This document shows positions 5,079 to 5,115 of a stretch of 5,115 nucleotides of DNA, piece by piece. Below the pieces are notes generated by a model. That model worked only from the letters and a program-made list of their open reading frames with translations, ran no database searches and was not told where the DNA came from. The position numbers and the translations under genes are program-made. The number at the start of each line of letters is the position of its first letter. Within the stretch, counting starts at the first letter, position 1. This DNA is from an uncultured Bacilli bacterium (GTDB lineage: Bacteria > Bacillota_I > Bacilli_A > RF39 > UBA660), in NCBI GenBank assembly GCA_934148015.1, contig CAKPCU010000020.1:1-5115 (forward strand). Direction: 5' to 3'.

Positions 5079-5115
5079 ATGAGTAATATATATGATAAGT
5101 ATTTTTATAAAATAT
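5079..5115 (+). CDS. Start of an unidentified gene running off the right edge
   Basis: The ATG at 5079 has AAAGGTGAT (5066-5074) four bases upstream, a good Shine-Dalgarno match, and the frame stays open to the window end, giving 12 codons (MSNIYDKYFYKI). This is too short to identify. It points away from the mobilization remnant and may be chromosomal or belong to the same element. Confidence 0.5.
   Translation, partial: MSNIYDKYFYKI

Overview
The window is very AT-rich and reads as a low-GC Gram-positive chromosome (Firmicutes/Bacilli or clostridial type). Shine-Dalgarno sites are clear (for example AAGGAGGG before the deformylase), three promoters carry the same TGATA(T/C)AAT extended -10 core, and intrinsic terminators are used. 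All genes end in TAA or TAG and none in TGA. However, all seven tryptophans in the intact genes are TGG, so the standard bacterial code is supported over the Mollicute UGA=Trp code. I cannot name the species.

Left part (1-2340) looks chromosomal. It starts inside a tRNA-Trp(CCA) gene whose first four bases lie outside the window, followed by a terminator and a gene-free stretch of about 200 bases holding a tandem TGGTGGCA repeat that resembles arm-type integrase sites. A membrane-anchored D-Ala-D-Ala carboxypeptidase of the VanY/M15B type (minus strand) and a trans-isoprenyl diphosphate synthase (plus strand) are then transcribed divergently from a 107-base intergenic region.

Right part (about 2340-5040) looks like a decayed mobile element. 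Its left side is the C-terminal third of a large serine recombinase, on the minus strand with its 3' end facing the prenyl synthase gene. The reading frame is cut off exactly at a strong palindrome. Its right side is the C-terminal part of a MobV/Pre-type plasmid mobilization protein, interrupted by an in-frame TAA beyond which the acidic tail stays open for 28 more codons. Between these two remnants sits an intact two-gene minus-strand operon with its own promoter and terminator: an unrecognised 191-residue protein, then a divergent peptide deformylase that keeps all catalytic residues. The cargo operon appears intact while the mobility genes around it have decayed, which is the main point of interest.

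Right edge (5028-5115): a repeat cluster built on CACTA lies in front of a well-positioned ribosome binding site and the first 12 codons of a plus-strand gene that leaves the window.
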